The notes: generated by a model not told the origin, from the letters alone. A stretch of 64,000 nucleotides of DNA from Gambelia wislizenii (GCA_030847615.1 JAUMIR010000002.1:240951809-241015808); one strand, 5' to 3'; counted from the stretch's first letter, positions 43,710 to 55,283 are shown. Numbers and translations are program-made.

Positions 43710-44622
43710 ATCATAGAATCATAGAATTGCAGAGTTGGAAGACACCACGAGGGCCAAACAGTCCAACCCCCTGCCATGCAGGAAATCACGATCAAAGCAT
43801 CCCCGACAGATGGCAATCCAGCCTCTGTTTAAAGACCTCCAAGGAAGGAGACCCCACCATGCTCCGAGGGAGTGCGTTCCACTGCCGAACACCTCTTACT
43901 GTCAAAAAGTTCCTCCTCATGTTGAGGTGGAATCTCTGTTCCTGGAGCTTGCATCCATTGCTCCGTGTTCCAGTCTCTGGAGCAGCAGAAAACAAGTCTG
44001 CTCCATCCTCAACGTGACACCCCTTCAAATACTTAAACAGGGCTATCATATCGCCTCTTAACCGTCTTTTTTCCAGGCTAAACATACCCAGCTCCCTAAG
44101 TCTCTCCTCATAAGGCATCGTTTCCAGACTTTTCACCATTTTAGTCACCCTTCTTTGGACACGCTCCAATTTGTCCATATCCTTTTTGAATTGTGGTGCC
44201 CAGAACTGGACACAGTATTCTAGGTGAGGTCTGACCAAGGCAGAATAGAGCGGCACTATTACTTCCCTTGATCTGGACACTATACTTCTATTGATGCAGC
44301 CCAAAATCGCATTGGCCTTTTTAGCTGCTGCATCACACTGTTGACTCATGTTCAACTTGTGGTCTACTAGGACTCCTAGATCCCTTTCGCATGTAGTCTC
44401 ATTCAGCCAGGTCGCCCCCATCCTATATCTATGCATTTCATTTTTTCTCCCTAAGTGCAGTACCTTACATTTCTCCGTATTAAATTTCATTTTGTTAGCT
44501 TTGGCCCAGCTCTCCAGTCTATCCAGGTCATTTTGAATTTTGATCCTGTCCTCTAGGGCATTAGCTACTCCTCCTAATTTGGTGTCATCTGCAAATTTGA
44601 TAAGTATGCCCCTAATTCCCTC
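43710..44622 (-). mobile_element. CR1 LINE, 3' 0.9 kb, youngest copy
   Basis: 3' terminus 'tcatagaatcatagaattgc' at 43711. The coding part is open without a break over most of its length, so this is the best-preserved CR1 here. It stops near 44622, where an unrelated AT-rich sequence begins (5' truncation). Confidence 0.95.
43792..44577 (-). pseudogene. CR1 ORF2 C-terminal region (fragment)
   Basis: The open frame from 44490 to 43792 covers 232 codons (stop at the left end). In order: [89 protein letters not shown] and LEVFKQRLDCHLSGML. These follow the reverse transcriptase thumb and C-terminal domain of CR1; upstream sequence to 44577 reads as FAD-region remnants. The catalytic palm is absent, so it cannot move by itself. 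No promoter or start context suggests expression. Confidence 0.9.
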
Positions 44623-44924
44623 AAAAAAAATATATTTTTTTAATCCATTCTTCTAAATCTGGAACATTACTGTTTTTCCAGTACTTAGCCAGAAGAATTC
44701 TTGCTGCTGTGATTAAATATGAAATGACTTGACCATACTTCTTTCCATCCTCTTTATTTAATATATTAATCATATTAAGTAGATAAAATTCTGGACTTAG
44801 TGGACATTCTATTTTGAAGATATGTTTAATTGTTGTATGCATTCTATTCCAAAATTTCTACCCTCTTTTTACCAGAACTCTGAGATTCATCGGGACTAGC
44901 TCAGTGCAAAATAGTAATGCAGGC
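44623..44924. other. Unassigned AT-rich stretch
   Basis: A minus-strand frame (44842-44621) reads KIECPLSPEFYLLN and AARILLAKYWKNSNVPDLEE, which resembles a short conserved segment of L1-type LINE ORF2 C-termini. This is a tentative reading only. Confidence 0.4.
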
Positions 44925-45068
44925 ACACATATACTTGAAGGGTGGTGAACATGTGGCTCTTCAGACACTGTAGGAATGCAACTCCCATCAGCCCTAACTA
45001 GCATGGCCAATGGTGATGAATTATGAGAGTTGCAGTCTAGCAGAATTTGAAGAGCCATGCATTTCCCC
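44925..45068. repeat. Foldback-family copy
   Basis: 'atgtggctcttcagacactg', 'atgcaactcccatcagccct' and the opposing 'gagagttgcagtctagcaga' with 'gaagagccatgcatttcccc'. Confidence 0.65.
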
Positions 45069-45166
45069 AGTTGCAGTTCTCTATGGAGATTATCAGACAT
45101 GGTGAAATGTGGCAAAAAACCTACATTCCAAACCACATCAGAAGAACACAATGGCATATTTTAAAA

Positions 45167-45277
45167 TCTCTCTCTCTCTCTCTCTCTCTGGCTTTTTTTT
45201 TTTTTTGCAAACGAAGATCCAGGAAGGACTCATCCCGCGCTTTCTGCAAGAGCGCTGATGACTGAAAAGGCCAATCC
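45167..45277 (+). repeat. (TC)n-linked dispersed repeat, copy B
   Basis: (TC)n at 45167-45189, then the same block as 11239-11321: 'acgaagatccaggaaggact', 'catcccgcgctttctgcaag', 'gctgatgactgaaaaggcc'. A T run expands the start. Flanks differ from copy A. Confidence 0.6.
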
Positions 45278-46904
45278 TATACCTATCTTAATGAACGATG
45301 GAAGAATGGCAAGAGATTAAAAGGCTATGGGAAAATCAAGTGCAGGAGTAATAAATCTATGAAGCATGATTATGCATTGATTCAAAATAAAATAATGGAG
45401 TGAGCAGTTAACAGAAAATAATAGAGTGTTGGGTTAGATGGCAAGGGAACTGTCAACACCTCAAAAGAAGAAGGAAGTAAGTTATTGTGTCTGTGTATGT
45501 TTTGTGTTTTAAGTGTTCTTAGTTTAATAGAAATAATAGAGATGTAAGACGGGTTAGATTGTAGGTTGGTCTTTGTGTTAGTGTAATGTAATGTAATGTT
45601 ATATGGTCTGTAGTAATATTGTTCTAATAAAGATAATAATTTTTTAAAAAAGAAGAATGCAATGGGAACAGGACATTATCAGACACCCGCCTCATCAGCC
45701 ATTCCCGGGGCATAGTGCTGTTGCGGACGAGGCTTCCCCTTTTCATTTGCGGGGCTAAGCCACCCATACAAAGGGATGCCTTATTGACTCCCACGCTATG
45801 CCCCCAGAACGCTGAAGGACATTGTCGTTTGATAATCTCGCCTGTTTCTGTTCTCATTGCGATTTTCTGACACGTTTTTGCCGCATCTGATAATCTCCTA
45901 TGTCTCTATGTCCATGTGTTGAAGTGGTACAATCTAGGAGCAGTTTACCACCCCCTCATTCATCTGTGTGGGAACTGAGCCCAAGCCATTCTGCATTTTA
46001 ACAGAGAAACCCTTCCTCCCTCAGCAAGCACAGACTATCTTTTGGAGTTCTGCAAGAAAGGTATAGACATGGAGGCATTTGTGCTGTATGGACACTTCTT
46101 TGGCTGAACAGGACATCACTTTTTAAAAACAGCAACAACAACACAAGATCACTCATCAACAAAAACTATCATGACTCAGCCAACAAAGGCCAGCCCTTTC
46201 AATGCAATGTTTTTTCACCTGTGTGTGACTTGCAGGCTGACTTCAAGAAGCTATTGTGTGAACACTAATCATTTCCCAGGAACCTGCCATTCAGAGCATT
46301 TCTGAGAAATAGGATTGGTGCCTATGATGCGGAGCCAGAGGGACGAATGGAGGAGCCACGTGCCGGATTGAATTGCTGTCACTCTGCTGCAGCAGGTGCA
46401 GGCAGTACCCGGAGACAGGAGAAAAGCCAGCACTCAGCTCACTGGATGACTTGCCTTGCTCTTCTGTGACCCAAAGAGTGGGTCTAGGCTGGGTCAGTCA
46501 TTGGTGTTGACTGATAATACGGTTGTGTCCCAAAAACAGAAGAGAGACCCTTATTTTGTCCAGCTGTGGAATGCATCAGACAGTTGCCTGCCACTCCTTG
46601 GACAAGATACATTTGGGACATGTGGTGGCATAGCAACAATCTCGTTAGGTATCTTCGATGCACCAACAAGAGACACTTAATACGCATGGAACAGCTAATC
46701 CAAACCACATCTGATCTGCATAAATACAGCAGGCCCCTCCTTCCTCTTCGATATCTAATTACCAAGGGAATTTCACAAGCATCCAAGGTTCCACAGACTT
46801 CTCATCCTAAATAAGTTTGGAGAGAGGGATGATACCACTGTATAGTTATACTGCCATTTTGTCCTCCAAGCTATGAGGTTCCAACTAGCCTAAGATCTTT
46901 TTCA
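45278..46904. other. Unassigned non-coding stretch
   Basis: No gene recognised. A poly-A-like end with 'ctaataaagataataatttt' near 45624-45645 could be a LINE tail. The frames at 46484-46814 show no known motif. Confidence 0.35.
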
Positions 46905-47352
46905 CAAGTCTTTATAGTACTGTACTATTAGCCTACTTTAACTGCCATGTTTCCACCCTATGAAATCCTGGGATTTGTAGTACAAGTCGACCTCCATATC
47001 CACGGGGGATACATTCCAACCCCCCCCCCATGGATACCTGAAACCATGGATAATAGGGAACCCTATTATTTTCAATGAGAGGAATGCTGGACATTGACAT
47101 AGAATCACATTGGAGGACCTAGAAATGCTAGAGGGAACATATATTTTCAGACACAGATAAGTGAAACCACTGGATACTAAATCTGTGGATAGCGGGGTCA
47201 ACCTGTATTGTGAGTCACCAAAGGAGCTCCCCGGCTGAGAATTCTAAATGTCTCTCCCTAAACTTCCAGTCCCAGGATTCCATGGGAATGCAGCCATGCA
47301 AGTTAAAGTGAAATCATAGCAGTATAATTCTGTCATGTGAAAGAGACCTAAG
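46905..47352. mobile_element. Palindromic MITE (family M), copy 4, split by a Tigger-like element
   Basis: Left half 'tttaactgccatgtttccac' and 'gaaatcctgggatttgtag'; right half 'cttccagtcccaggattcca' and 'gtataattctgtcatgtgaa'. The element at 46983-47205 lies between them, so family M is the older of the two at this site. Confidence 0.75.
46983..47205. mobile_element. TA-flanked Tigger-like MITE nested in family M
   Basis: TA both sides; 'gtcgacctccatatccacgg' at the left, 'tggatagcggggtcaacctg' at the right, 'ggatacctgaaaccatggat' near the left end. Confidence 0.8.
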
Positions 47353-49010
47353 AGTCACACTTTCATAAATTCAGGGGCTTCCTGCTCTCCACCCAGCTTT
47401 TAATATTATCCCAGCAAATCAAAATTACACATGAAGCTTAAGCCATCCTTTCAAATCCATCAGGAAAAGATCCACCGATTAACCTTTCTGCCCTGAACTG
47501 GGAAAACTTTGACCTCCCATCCCAATGTTTTAGACTACAAGTCCCACAATCCTGTACCTTTTGGGCCATGCTGGCTGGAGCTTCTGGGGACTGAAACTTA
47601 AAGCATCTGGAGGGCTAAGTGGAAACATCTGGGGAAGGTATGGCCCTTCCAATACTGCCCAATTGTAACTCCAGTCATCCCACCCCATTGGCTATAGTGG
47701 CTAAGGCTGATTGGAACTGAAACCCAAAGTACCACATGTGCTCTAGCCCTCCCTTAGCAGATTATCATGAGGTTCCATCCTAGGTGACATGAAAAAAGTT
47801 AGAAGATCCTCACTCTTCATACCAAAGTCAACCCACAACCTACATTTTAAGAGACAGGGTAGGCCATGTTGGACCAAATCAACAGTATCCAATACAATAA
47901 TCAGACCCAAAGGGAGACAGATTATCCACTTAGTTGCTCTGTGACTAGAGAGCAGGAAGGAAGCACATTGGGCAGAGGGACAAGGGATGTTGGCTGAATT
48001 GCAACAGCTCTGTCCAGCAAGGGAAAAATCACCTGGATCCCAACTTAGCTGTTTACAACATTTTGGTCTGATATTATCAAACTCATCTCCATCCTCTGGA
48101 TTGGGTATGCTATGACCTGAAGATGTCGTTGCACTGCAACTGTCAACATCCCTTTCCACTCTATGCTGGCTAAGAAGACCTGCAATCAAACCACTTTATC
48201 TACCTTTCTCCCCACACTCCCCTTACTTTTCAGGACATTTAAGTTTATTACCCTGAAAACATGACCCCTGTCTGATTCCTTTCTTCCTCTTTTGCTTGTT
48301 TGTTGATATGAGCCAGTCAGGGGGATAATACTTCTCTGAAAAGCAGGATAAAAATGTAACTCACTAAATCAAAACAACTGATCCCTTAGGGCTTGGAATG
48401 TAATTAATTTAAAAAGAAGAGTTTTTAACTCTTGTTAAAAGTATGGCAGCATGGATGCCCAAGTCCACTTCTGATGTCCCCAGGGGCCTCAACACCCCTA
48501 AAAATAATGGAATTTTTTCAGACTTTTTTGCTCCCTCATGTCCCCTGGGGGAGAGGGGAACATTAACACATGGGGGCATTTTAGATCTAGGAGAGATGCT
48601 TTTAAAAACAAAACAAAAGAAAACAAAACAGGAAGCGAACCAGAAATTGGAAAAAAAAATTGCAAGCTGATTCATCAAGGTTGGGTTTTTTCCTATAAAA
48701 AAATCCAAACCTTTATCAGGGCAATAACAAAAAAGGCACTGTAAGCCTAAACAGAGTCAAACACAAATTAGGGAGCAATTCTACAATCCTGGGGTGGGCA
48801 GTTTAACAAATGATCGAAGCCATCTCTCCGTGGGCAGAGAAAAAGGTATGATGCTATAGGTCCTATGGTACTAGGAGAACCCCTCTTCAAACCCACATGT
48901 ACCCTTTCCCACCTGCTACATTCCAGTGGAAGCTCTGAAAGTGGGGTACAGAAGAGAAGGCCATGGGTCCGTAAGCCCCCAGTTTCTTGAGCACAACCCC
49001 TGAAAAAGCT
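47353..49010. other. Unassigned stretch with foldback fragments
   Basis: Foldback-family pieces at about 47510-47640 ('gactacaagtcccacaatcc'). The 148-codon minus-strand frame at 47743-48189 contains an acidic NPEDGDEFDN segment and two Cys-rich patches; no family recognised and no splice support, so it is not called as a gene. Confidence 0.4.
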
Positions 49011-49475
49011 CAATCTCTGTCCTCAAGATGCTGTTGGATGTCAGCTCTCAGAAGCTCCAGCCAGCATGGCCAATGGCCAGGTATTCTGAACCATTTGGAA
49101 AGCCAAAGGTTGAGAATGACTGCCTTAATCTACACCAACCCTGGTGGTGGCATACTGAATCCCACTGAATCCCATTCTTATTAACCATAATGGGCAAGAG
49201 AGAAAAAAAAAGGATTTGGATAGGTTTTTAAGATGGACCACATACACCATTCTATCTTGGCTCCAGTGAAGTGGCAGGGCTTTGGATTTTGAAACTGCCA
49301 TAGAACTCCCCTCCTTTTCCCCATCTGGGTTGCTCAAACATGGGCATGGAAAGTGTTTAGCCCTTCAAATGTTGAACTGCAATTCTAGACAGTCTTAGGC
49401 AGCACAGCCAGGGATGAGGGATAATATGAGTTGCAGTCCAATAACATCTGGAAGGCCATACATTTCCCCCCTCCC
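49011..49475. repeat. Two foldback-family copies
   Basis: First copy about 49011-49125 ('gttggatgtcagctctcaga', 'gccagcatggccaatggcca', 'aaaggttgagaatgactgcc'); second about 49345-49475 ('cttcaaatgttgaactgcaa', 'gagttgcagtccaataacat', 'ggccatacatttccccc'). Confidence 0.6.
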
Positions 49476-49648
49476 TAGTCTTAAGAGTTCACTCTGGCAG
49501 TGAACAAACATATTAAGCTTTTTAAAAATGACAGTGAATCATTATAACTTTAATGCTAGATAAGCTTTATATAAAATATGAATGATTTACTCAGTTCTTC
49601 TGTCTGGTTTTTATCCTGGAAGACTATTGTCAGCCTATACTTACATTA

Positions 49649-49685
49649 TTATTATTATTATTATTATTATTAATAATAATAATAA
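49649..49685. repeat. (TTA)n/(TAA)n microsatellite
   Basis: TTA units then TAA units, a self-complementary run. Confidence 0.95.
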
Positions 49686-49924
49686 TGCAATCTGACAGTA
49701 ATACTTTTTTTGGCGGGTGGGGGAGGAACTCCCATCAAATCTCATTTTCATGGCAGTTTATGCTACATAGCAGCAGGCCAATTCTCCAAGCATCACCAGA
49801 ATAAAGCATATTGACAGTCCTGGACTGCTCAACTTGCCAGTGTGCCAATCCTAATATCAACTGCACTCGTGCCAGCATCTGTTTCATCTTAAGAGGCAGG
49901 AGGAAAAATTCAGGAATTGTGGTT

Positions 49925-50155
49925 CCCAAGATTTTCTTTACAAGTTTATTCATTACATTAATATCATGCTTAGGATAGCATACATAGGTTTCCTCTACCT
50001 GTCCCTTTATCCTTACCACCACAACTAAGCTGTGAAGTAGGTCAGGCTGAGAGAATATCACTGGGATCAAGGCCACCTAGTGAGTTTCATGACCTAGTAG
50101 GGATCTGGACCTAGACCTCCCATTTTCTCAGTTCAACTTTCAAACAACTACCACA
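49925..50155 (-). repeat. Dispersed 'gtaggtcaggctgagaga' repeat
   Basis: 'gaagtaggtcaggctgagag', 'ccacctagtgagtttcatga' and 'gacctagacctccca' recur in diverged form at 52640-52860, 54350-54440 and 54950-55140. A common reptile interspersed repeat from memory; strand and class uncertain. Confidence 0.5.
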
Positions 50156-51269
50156 CACAAGACACAGTTGGCATGCACCACTGCCCTGCCCTATTTAAAT
50201 ATCCTTTTGGGGAAGAGGTGTCAGGTTCCTTGGGCAAGTAACCTGGGTCCTCCAGATGCTTTTAACTACATTTGCCATAACCCTGGATCAATGGTTTTCC
50301 TGACTTGGGCTCATGGAATTTGTCAACTAAAACACCTGGAGGGTATCAGGTGGCCAACTTCTGCTTTACCTCAATGATTTTTCATTTTGTCAACCAATTG
50401 CTCCCTAGAGACTGCAATTCTAGGCAGAGCTTGGAAAAGTGACCATACTGGCTAGGGGATTCTAGGAGTTGTCTCTCAAAATACCATCTTTCCACAACTC
50501 TGATTCTGTAGTTGTTCCGCTGGGGATTCCTAAAAATTTGGAAGGCAGGACAGACACTGTCTGTGGGTAGGAACGTGGGAACAGGCAGAATAGTCTGGGG
50601 AGACAAAAAAGCAGGATGGCTGTCACTCCCATCAGAGACTGGAAGATGCTCGGTTGGGCCATTAGGTGAATTCAGGCTGGCAAAACATTTTGTTCCTGGG
50701 AACAGCCAAGAGCCATGCTTGGAGCCTTTTCTCATGCACCTGTACTGAAGCCTGTGTCCTTGGGTACACCCTAGAACTGAGGCAATCACGTTACCAGGCC
50801 GGTCTTAAGGAGAAGATGAAAAGATGCTGAAGGAGAAATATAATAGCTTTTGTTTGCTTTTGCACCCCAGGGCATCAAGTTCCCCACGTACTTGAAGCCT
50901 AGGAAAGTGGATTGCTTCAGGGTTCAACTGTACTCAGGGCCAAATCACACACATCATACAATGGGATTTTCTGACTTTTCCTTTTTTATAACTTTAATTA
51001 TACAGTTGCTGAGAAGGAGGGCGTCTCCATTTTATCCCAATCCAGATTAACCCCACCCGCAGAGCTGGGCCTGGCTGGCACCAACACTGGGATAATTCCA
51101 GCACCAAGTCAAAACTTGGCTTTTTATTAAAGCCTATGGAGCCTAACTGATTTTCTCCAGGATGCATATGTCTTATGGTTGTATTATTTAAAATGATTTT
51201 AAATCATCTGGTCTTAAGTGATAAAACTATTTAATATGATCTAATCTTCTAAAACTATTGTTCCTACTT
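50156..51269. other. Unassigned non-coding stretch
   Basis: No gene recognised; frames up to 135 codons lack known motifs. Confidence 0.4.
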
Positions 51270-51365
51270 ATTGTTTTAAATTGATTTTATTGTATGCCGC
51301 TTTGAGATCTTCAAATATAGGGTTGGATAGAAATATTTTAATAAACAAATAAATATAAATATATA
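51270..51365 (+). mobile_element. LINE 3' tail (L2-like)
   Basis: 'gtatgccgctttgagatctt', 'ggttggatagaaatatttta' and 'ataaacaaataaatataaat'. Confidence 0.55.
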
Positions 51366-52337
51366 CCGTAGTACACATATGTAGAGTTTGGAAAGGTTAT
51401 TTTGGGATCTTGATGAAGATCTTGATTGCGGCTCTTATGGCCTTCTTAACACACCAACGGAAATGACAGGCACAGTACTGAACAGTGTATGGATGCATGG
51501 TGCCCCTCCCCACTGCTCATCTTATGTACGTATAGTTGGGGTGGGCGGGGGGGGGGAGAAAAGAAAAGAAAAGAAGACAATGGCTCTTCTAGATGAAGAG
51601 AAAGAGAGAGCATGGAGCAGCCTGAGCCAAATGTATCACTGACCATATTTTCCAGATACCACCAAGGAGACAGTTTTTGTAACGACAACAAGGGTAGCAC
51701 ATGGGTGAATTTTAAATATTACAGTTTCACAAGACCAGTGCTGCAGTGATAAAGGAAGTCTGTGGGAACCCTGCCTTGCAAGCATTTTTTTTTTAAAGCC
51801 AAGAGCCCCATCCCCTATAAAATCTGCTATGATTCTGCTATGGCACCTTTCCTTAAGCTGCCAGCATCCAGGTGTGTTAGGCTACAGCCCCCATCATCCC
51901 CATTCAATAGGGCTGTGTGGATGCTGGACACTGTAGTCCAATATATATGGGGTGCTGGGCTGGATAAAGCTACCCTGTAAATTGAAGGAGTGGGGTTGTG
52001 TGTGCACAAACAGGTCTATTCCCAAGTGTAGCAGATAACAACTGCTTGGGTATTATACCAAGATGGGGACAAATTGTATGTGGGCTGACCTACCAAGCTG
52101 CCCAAAGATGTTTTGCTGCCTGTGGTGAAGATAGCACCCGCTCCTCACTTCCATGTACAGTACAGAATTCAACAGGATTGGCAGCTAAAACTTATTTTAA
52201 CACTGGTGATGGAAGAATGATTTCCCCTTCACCTAAGAGAAGCAGGTTTGTTGTGGAGGGAGGCAGAGTTTTTTTGCTGTAAGACCCTTGTCCAAATTTA
52301 CACAAGCAAAAACTTCATCAGGTAACATTAGGACATA
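51366..52337. other. Unassigned non-coding stretch
   Basis: No gene recognised; a foldback fragment at about 51880-51960 ('ctacagcccccatcatcccc', 'gacactgtagtccaatatat'). Confidence 0.4.
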
Positions 52338-52573
52338 CAGTTGTCCCTTCATATTCATTGGGGTTTGGCTCCAGGACACCGCCCCCCTGTGGATACCAAA
52401 ATCCATGAATACTCAAGTCCCATTATATGCAATGGCGTAGCAAAATGGTGTCCCTTATATAAGACGGCAAAATCAAGGTTTGCTTTTTGGATTAATATTT
52501 TTTAAAGAATATTTTCAAGCCATGACTACTTAAATCCATGGACACCAAAGTCATGGATACAGAGGGATAACTA
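52338..52573. mobile_element. Tigger-like MITE (family T), copy 4
   Basis: Left CAGTTGTCCCTTCATATTC after TA; the right end 'agagggataactactatg' is decayed. Very close to 36792-37012 over 'caaggtttgctttttggatt'. Confidence 0.8.
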
Positions 52574-52639
52574 CTATGCAGCACACTCTTGCAGCTTAAC
52601 ATACCTCAGGCAGTTATTGTAAAAATGAAAATGACATCA

Positions 52640-52860
52640 GAAAACAACAGATTTTATTTTTATTAGTTATGGTTCTATCCTGTCTTTCCTCTAATGAACT
52701 GAATGTTGTGTATATGACTCTCCTCTCCCCTACTTTTATCCTCAAAGGAACACCATCCTTGTGAGGTTGGGCAGGTTGAAAGAATGATTGACTAAAGGGC
52801 AGCCAGTGAATTTCCTGGCCCACTGGCAACTTGGACGTGGATCTTCCAAGTCCCAATTGC
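52640..52860. repeat. Dispersed repeat, same type as 49925
   Basis: 'tatcctgtctttcctctaat', 'cccctacttttatcctcaaa', 'ttgtgaggttgggcaggttg' and 'cagccagtgaatttcctgg'. Confidence 0.5.
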
Positions 52861-53154
52861 AGGACAGAGAGAGTGCCTTAAAATTGTAGCTTTTCCATAC
52901 TGCAAGTTGAATAGTCATTATTAGCTGATGCTAACACAACTGGTTTTTATTGTTAATAATCAGAGGAACCCTGGTTATCCAAAATTAGAGTGTTCCAGTT
53001 AGGGACAGATGGCTGGCTATCTGATTGCTCTCTCTGGTCAGCCTTGTTTCATCAGCTGCTGCCATCCCAGATTGCTATGACTGGACAGCACCAGCCATCC
53101 CAACACAAGACATGAGGACAGGAACTCCCCCTTTTGGTATTTGCCTGGCAATGC
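52861..53154. other. Unassigned non-coding stretch
   Basis: No gene or repeat recognised. Confidence 0.4.
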
Positions 53155-53455
53155 AAGAGGGAATTATTTTATTTTATTTATTTACTTTTATTTAGTTAGT
53201 TATTTATACCCTGCTCTTCAGCCACAAGGCTATCAGAGCAGCTTACAAATTGTTTTAAGCAATAGCTATTTACACATCAACACTGCATTAAACAGTTTCC
53301 AATGTGTGTTAGCTAATTGCCCCCACAAGCTGGGTACTCATTTTACCAACCTACGAAAGGATGGAAGGCTGAGTGAACCTTGGAGCCCGCTGGAATCGAA
53401 CTTGCAACGTGGTGACTTGCAGTACTGGCATTTAACCACTGCGAACATTGCTGGT
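53155..53455 (-). mobile_element. tRNA-derived SINE (second family)
   Basis: Minus strand: head with 'gcagtggttaaatgccagta' and B-box-like 'aagttcgattcca' near 53390-53440, body to 'taagctgctctgatagcctt' and an AT-rich end. Same family as 61716-61987. Confidence 0.75.
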
Positions 53456-53869
53456 GTTATTTGTTCCTGGGTTGATTACATTTACATTCTGCCTCTCCTC
53501 CATCAAGCCCAAGGCAACATATGGGGCTTTCTTCCTCCCCTACTATATCCTGTAAACAAGTTGTAGTGAGCTGGGCCTTTTCCAGCAGGCAGATGGGTTT
53601 TGGAGTCTTCGTTAGCATGACAGTCAAATGTTAACAGCTGTCCAGTGTAGATAAAGAGTCAACTGGTATTAGTGGCCTTGGCTGGACACTTTTGGCATTA
53701 GGTTGGTAGTCTGAAACTGGAAAAATATATGAAGACTGAGAAAGGACAAGGAGAGTGAGTTTTTTTTCCTGTTGCTAACCTGCTTGCACAGTCCTCATTG
53801 TTATGGGGAGGGGAGTGGTAGGTCATACTTGTGCTTTGGTTTTCTTTGTTTCCTTAAGCACTATATAAA
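53456..53869. other. Unassigned non-coding stretch
   Basis: No gene or repeat recognised. Confidence 0.4.
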
Positions 53870-53965
53870 TATATATATGGAGTTTTTATATTGTAAGCTG
53901 CCCCGATTGCACTGCAGAGGGGCGGGATAGAAATAAATTATTATTATTATTATTATTATTATTAT
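53870..53965 (+). mobile_element. LINE 3' tail with (TTA)n
   Basis: 'ttgtaagctgccccgattgc', 'gaggggcgggatagaaataa', then a TTA run to 53965. Confidence 0.6.
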
Positions 53966-54349
53966 CAACACCCTTGGGAGTCCATCTTCCCTTGCTCTCA
54001 TCCTGGGGGGAGGGGAATGAACTGCAACCCAGGTGCCCAACATACCAGCAATGGGGACTGAATTTGCTTGTGAGGTGGGGATATTCAACATAGAATTAAT
54101 TTGGGGGTCCAATTCTACCACTGGATGTGAAGGGATGCTGGACCCCATCAGCAAAAGGACTGGAATGCTTCTATGCTTTGTGCCATCTGCTGCATCCTTT
54201 ATCACCTATAAAGCTTATGCTGTAGCAGTAGTGTGTATTAGCGTTTGGCATCAAAAGTACTCTTGGCGGGGGGGGGGGACTGGAATGATACCCAGTTCTG
54301 GAACTAGACACATCCCTGTGAGTTAGTTCATGGAGGGGAAGTGGCGGGG

Positions 54350-54440
54350 GTGGGTGGGGTGGAGAGAAAGAGATTGGTCCAAAGTCACCCAGTGAACTTC
54401 ACTGCTGGCAGCCAGGGAAGGAGGGTTGAATCTGAATTTG
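54350..54440. repeat. Dispersed repeat, same type as 49925
   Basis: 'ggtccaaagtcacccagtga', 'acttcactgctggcagccag'. Confidence 0.5.
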
Positions 54441-54547
54441 CCATGTCCCTATCCAACCTGTATATACCACACTGGTGGAAGATGTGCAAAACTAGTTTTC
54501 AGCTTGATTTCAAAAGCCCTCAAGAGATGATTAGTTGCAAGAATTTT

Positions 54548-54634
54548 CCTTGATTTTTTTCCGGGCTGTGAGGCCGTGTTCTGGAATAGTTTCTTTCTGA
54601 CATTTTGCCTACATCTGTGGCTGACATCCTCAGA
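54548..54634 (-). mobile_element. PLE terminal block, inverted copy
   Basis: Minus-strand copy of the PLE terminal block. Its hammerhead core reads CTGAGGA (54627-54633) but GAAA is changed to AAAA (54603-54606), so it should be inactive. It meets the plus-strand copy at 54635. Confidence 0.75.
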
Positions 54635-54768
54635 GTCTCTGAGGGTGCCAGCCACAGATGCAGGCGAAACGTCAGAAAGAAACTATTCCAGAACACGGCC
54701 TCACAGCCCGGAAAAAAACATGGAAAATCTATGGATGCCGGCTGTGAAAGCCTTCAACTTCACAGTTG
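54635..54768 (+). mobile_element. PLE terminal block, direct copy
   Basis: Plus-strand copy reaching further downstream ('ctatggatgccggctgtgaa', 'agccttcaacttcac'). Joined head-to-head with 54548-54634 at 'ctcagagtctctgag'. Confidence 0.8.
54636..54677 (+). ncRNA. Hammerhead-like motif, mutated core
   Basis: Stem I partial (TCT with AGA); core CTGAGGG (54639-54645), where the last A of CUGANGA is G; stem II GCCAGC/GCAGGC (54647-54652, 54660-54665), loop CACAGAT; GAAA at 54666-54669, then CGTC. The core change is expected to weaken or stop cleavage. Confidence 0.6.
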
Positions 54769-54949
54769 CAAGAGTTATTTCTCCTTTTCCCCACAGATGT
54801 TTGGGCAAGGAAGAAGAGAGAAAAAGGAGTGTCAGGGGAAAAAAGAAAGAGAGAAGAGGGGTGACTCTGCCTGGCTTTCGCCCCCAACAAATTACTCCAG
54901 AGGAAAAGCAGCTCCTGAAAAAGAAAAAAAGCTCCCCTCCTTTTCTTTA
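54769..54949. other. Unassigned, purine-rich
   Basis: A-rich, G-rich runs; no gene recognised. Confidence 0.35.
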
Positions 54950-55145
54950 CTTTGGTTTAGTTTATTTATTAACTATATTTATACTCTGCCTTTTCTCCAA
55001 TGAGTTCAAGGCAGTGTGCATGGCTCTCTTCTTCCTTCCTTTATCCTGAGAAAAGGTAGCTGAGAGAAAGAGAGAGAGAAATGCTGGACCGAAGGTCACC
55101 CGGCCGATCTTATGGCTCAGGAAGGATGTGAGCCTGGCTCTCCCA
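54950..55145. repeat. Dispersed repeat, same type as 49925
   Basis: 'tttatttattaactatattt', 'tactctgccttttctccaat', 'gaccgaaggtcacccggccg'. Confidence 0.5.
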
Positions 55146-55283
55146 ACTCTCCCAACCAACACCATTGACACTATCCCAGACTGGCTCTCCCTACTGCACG
55201 GAGGCCAAATTAGGCATTTCGGCATCAGGTCCAAGTCACCTAAGAGGCTGAAAAATCAATGGGCACAACTCATAGTGGAGAGG

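Noticed and set aside
45189..45277. CTGATGACTGAAA in the (TC)n-linked block, as a hammerhead or C/D-box snoRNA
   Set aside because: The CUGAUGA and GAAA strings are only two bases apart, leaving no stem II; the C and D boxes likewise adjoin with no guide region.
54576..55049. 157-codon plus-strand frame
   Set aside because: Built from the inverted PLE pair and a purine-rich stretch; no PLE domain is encoded.
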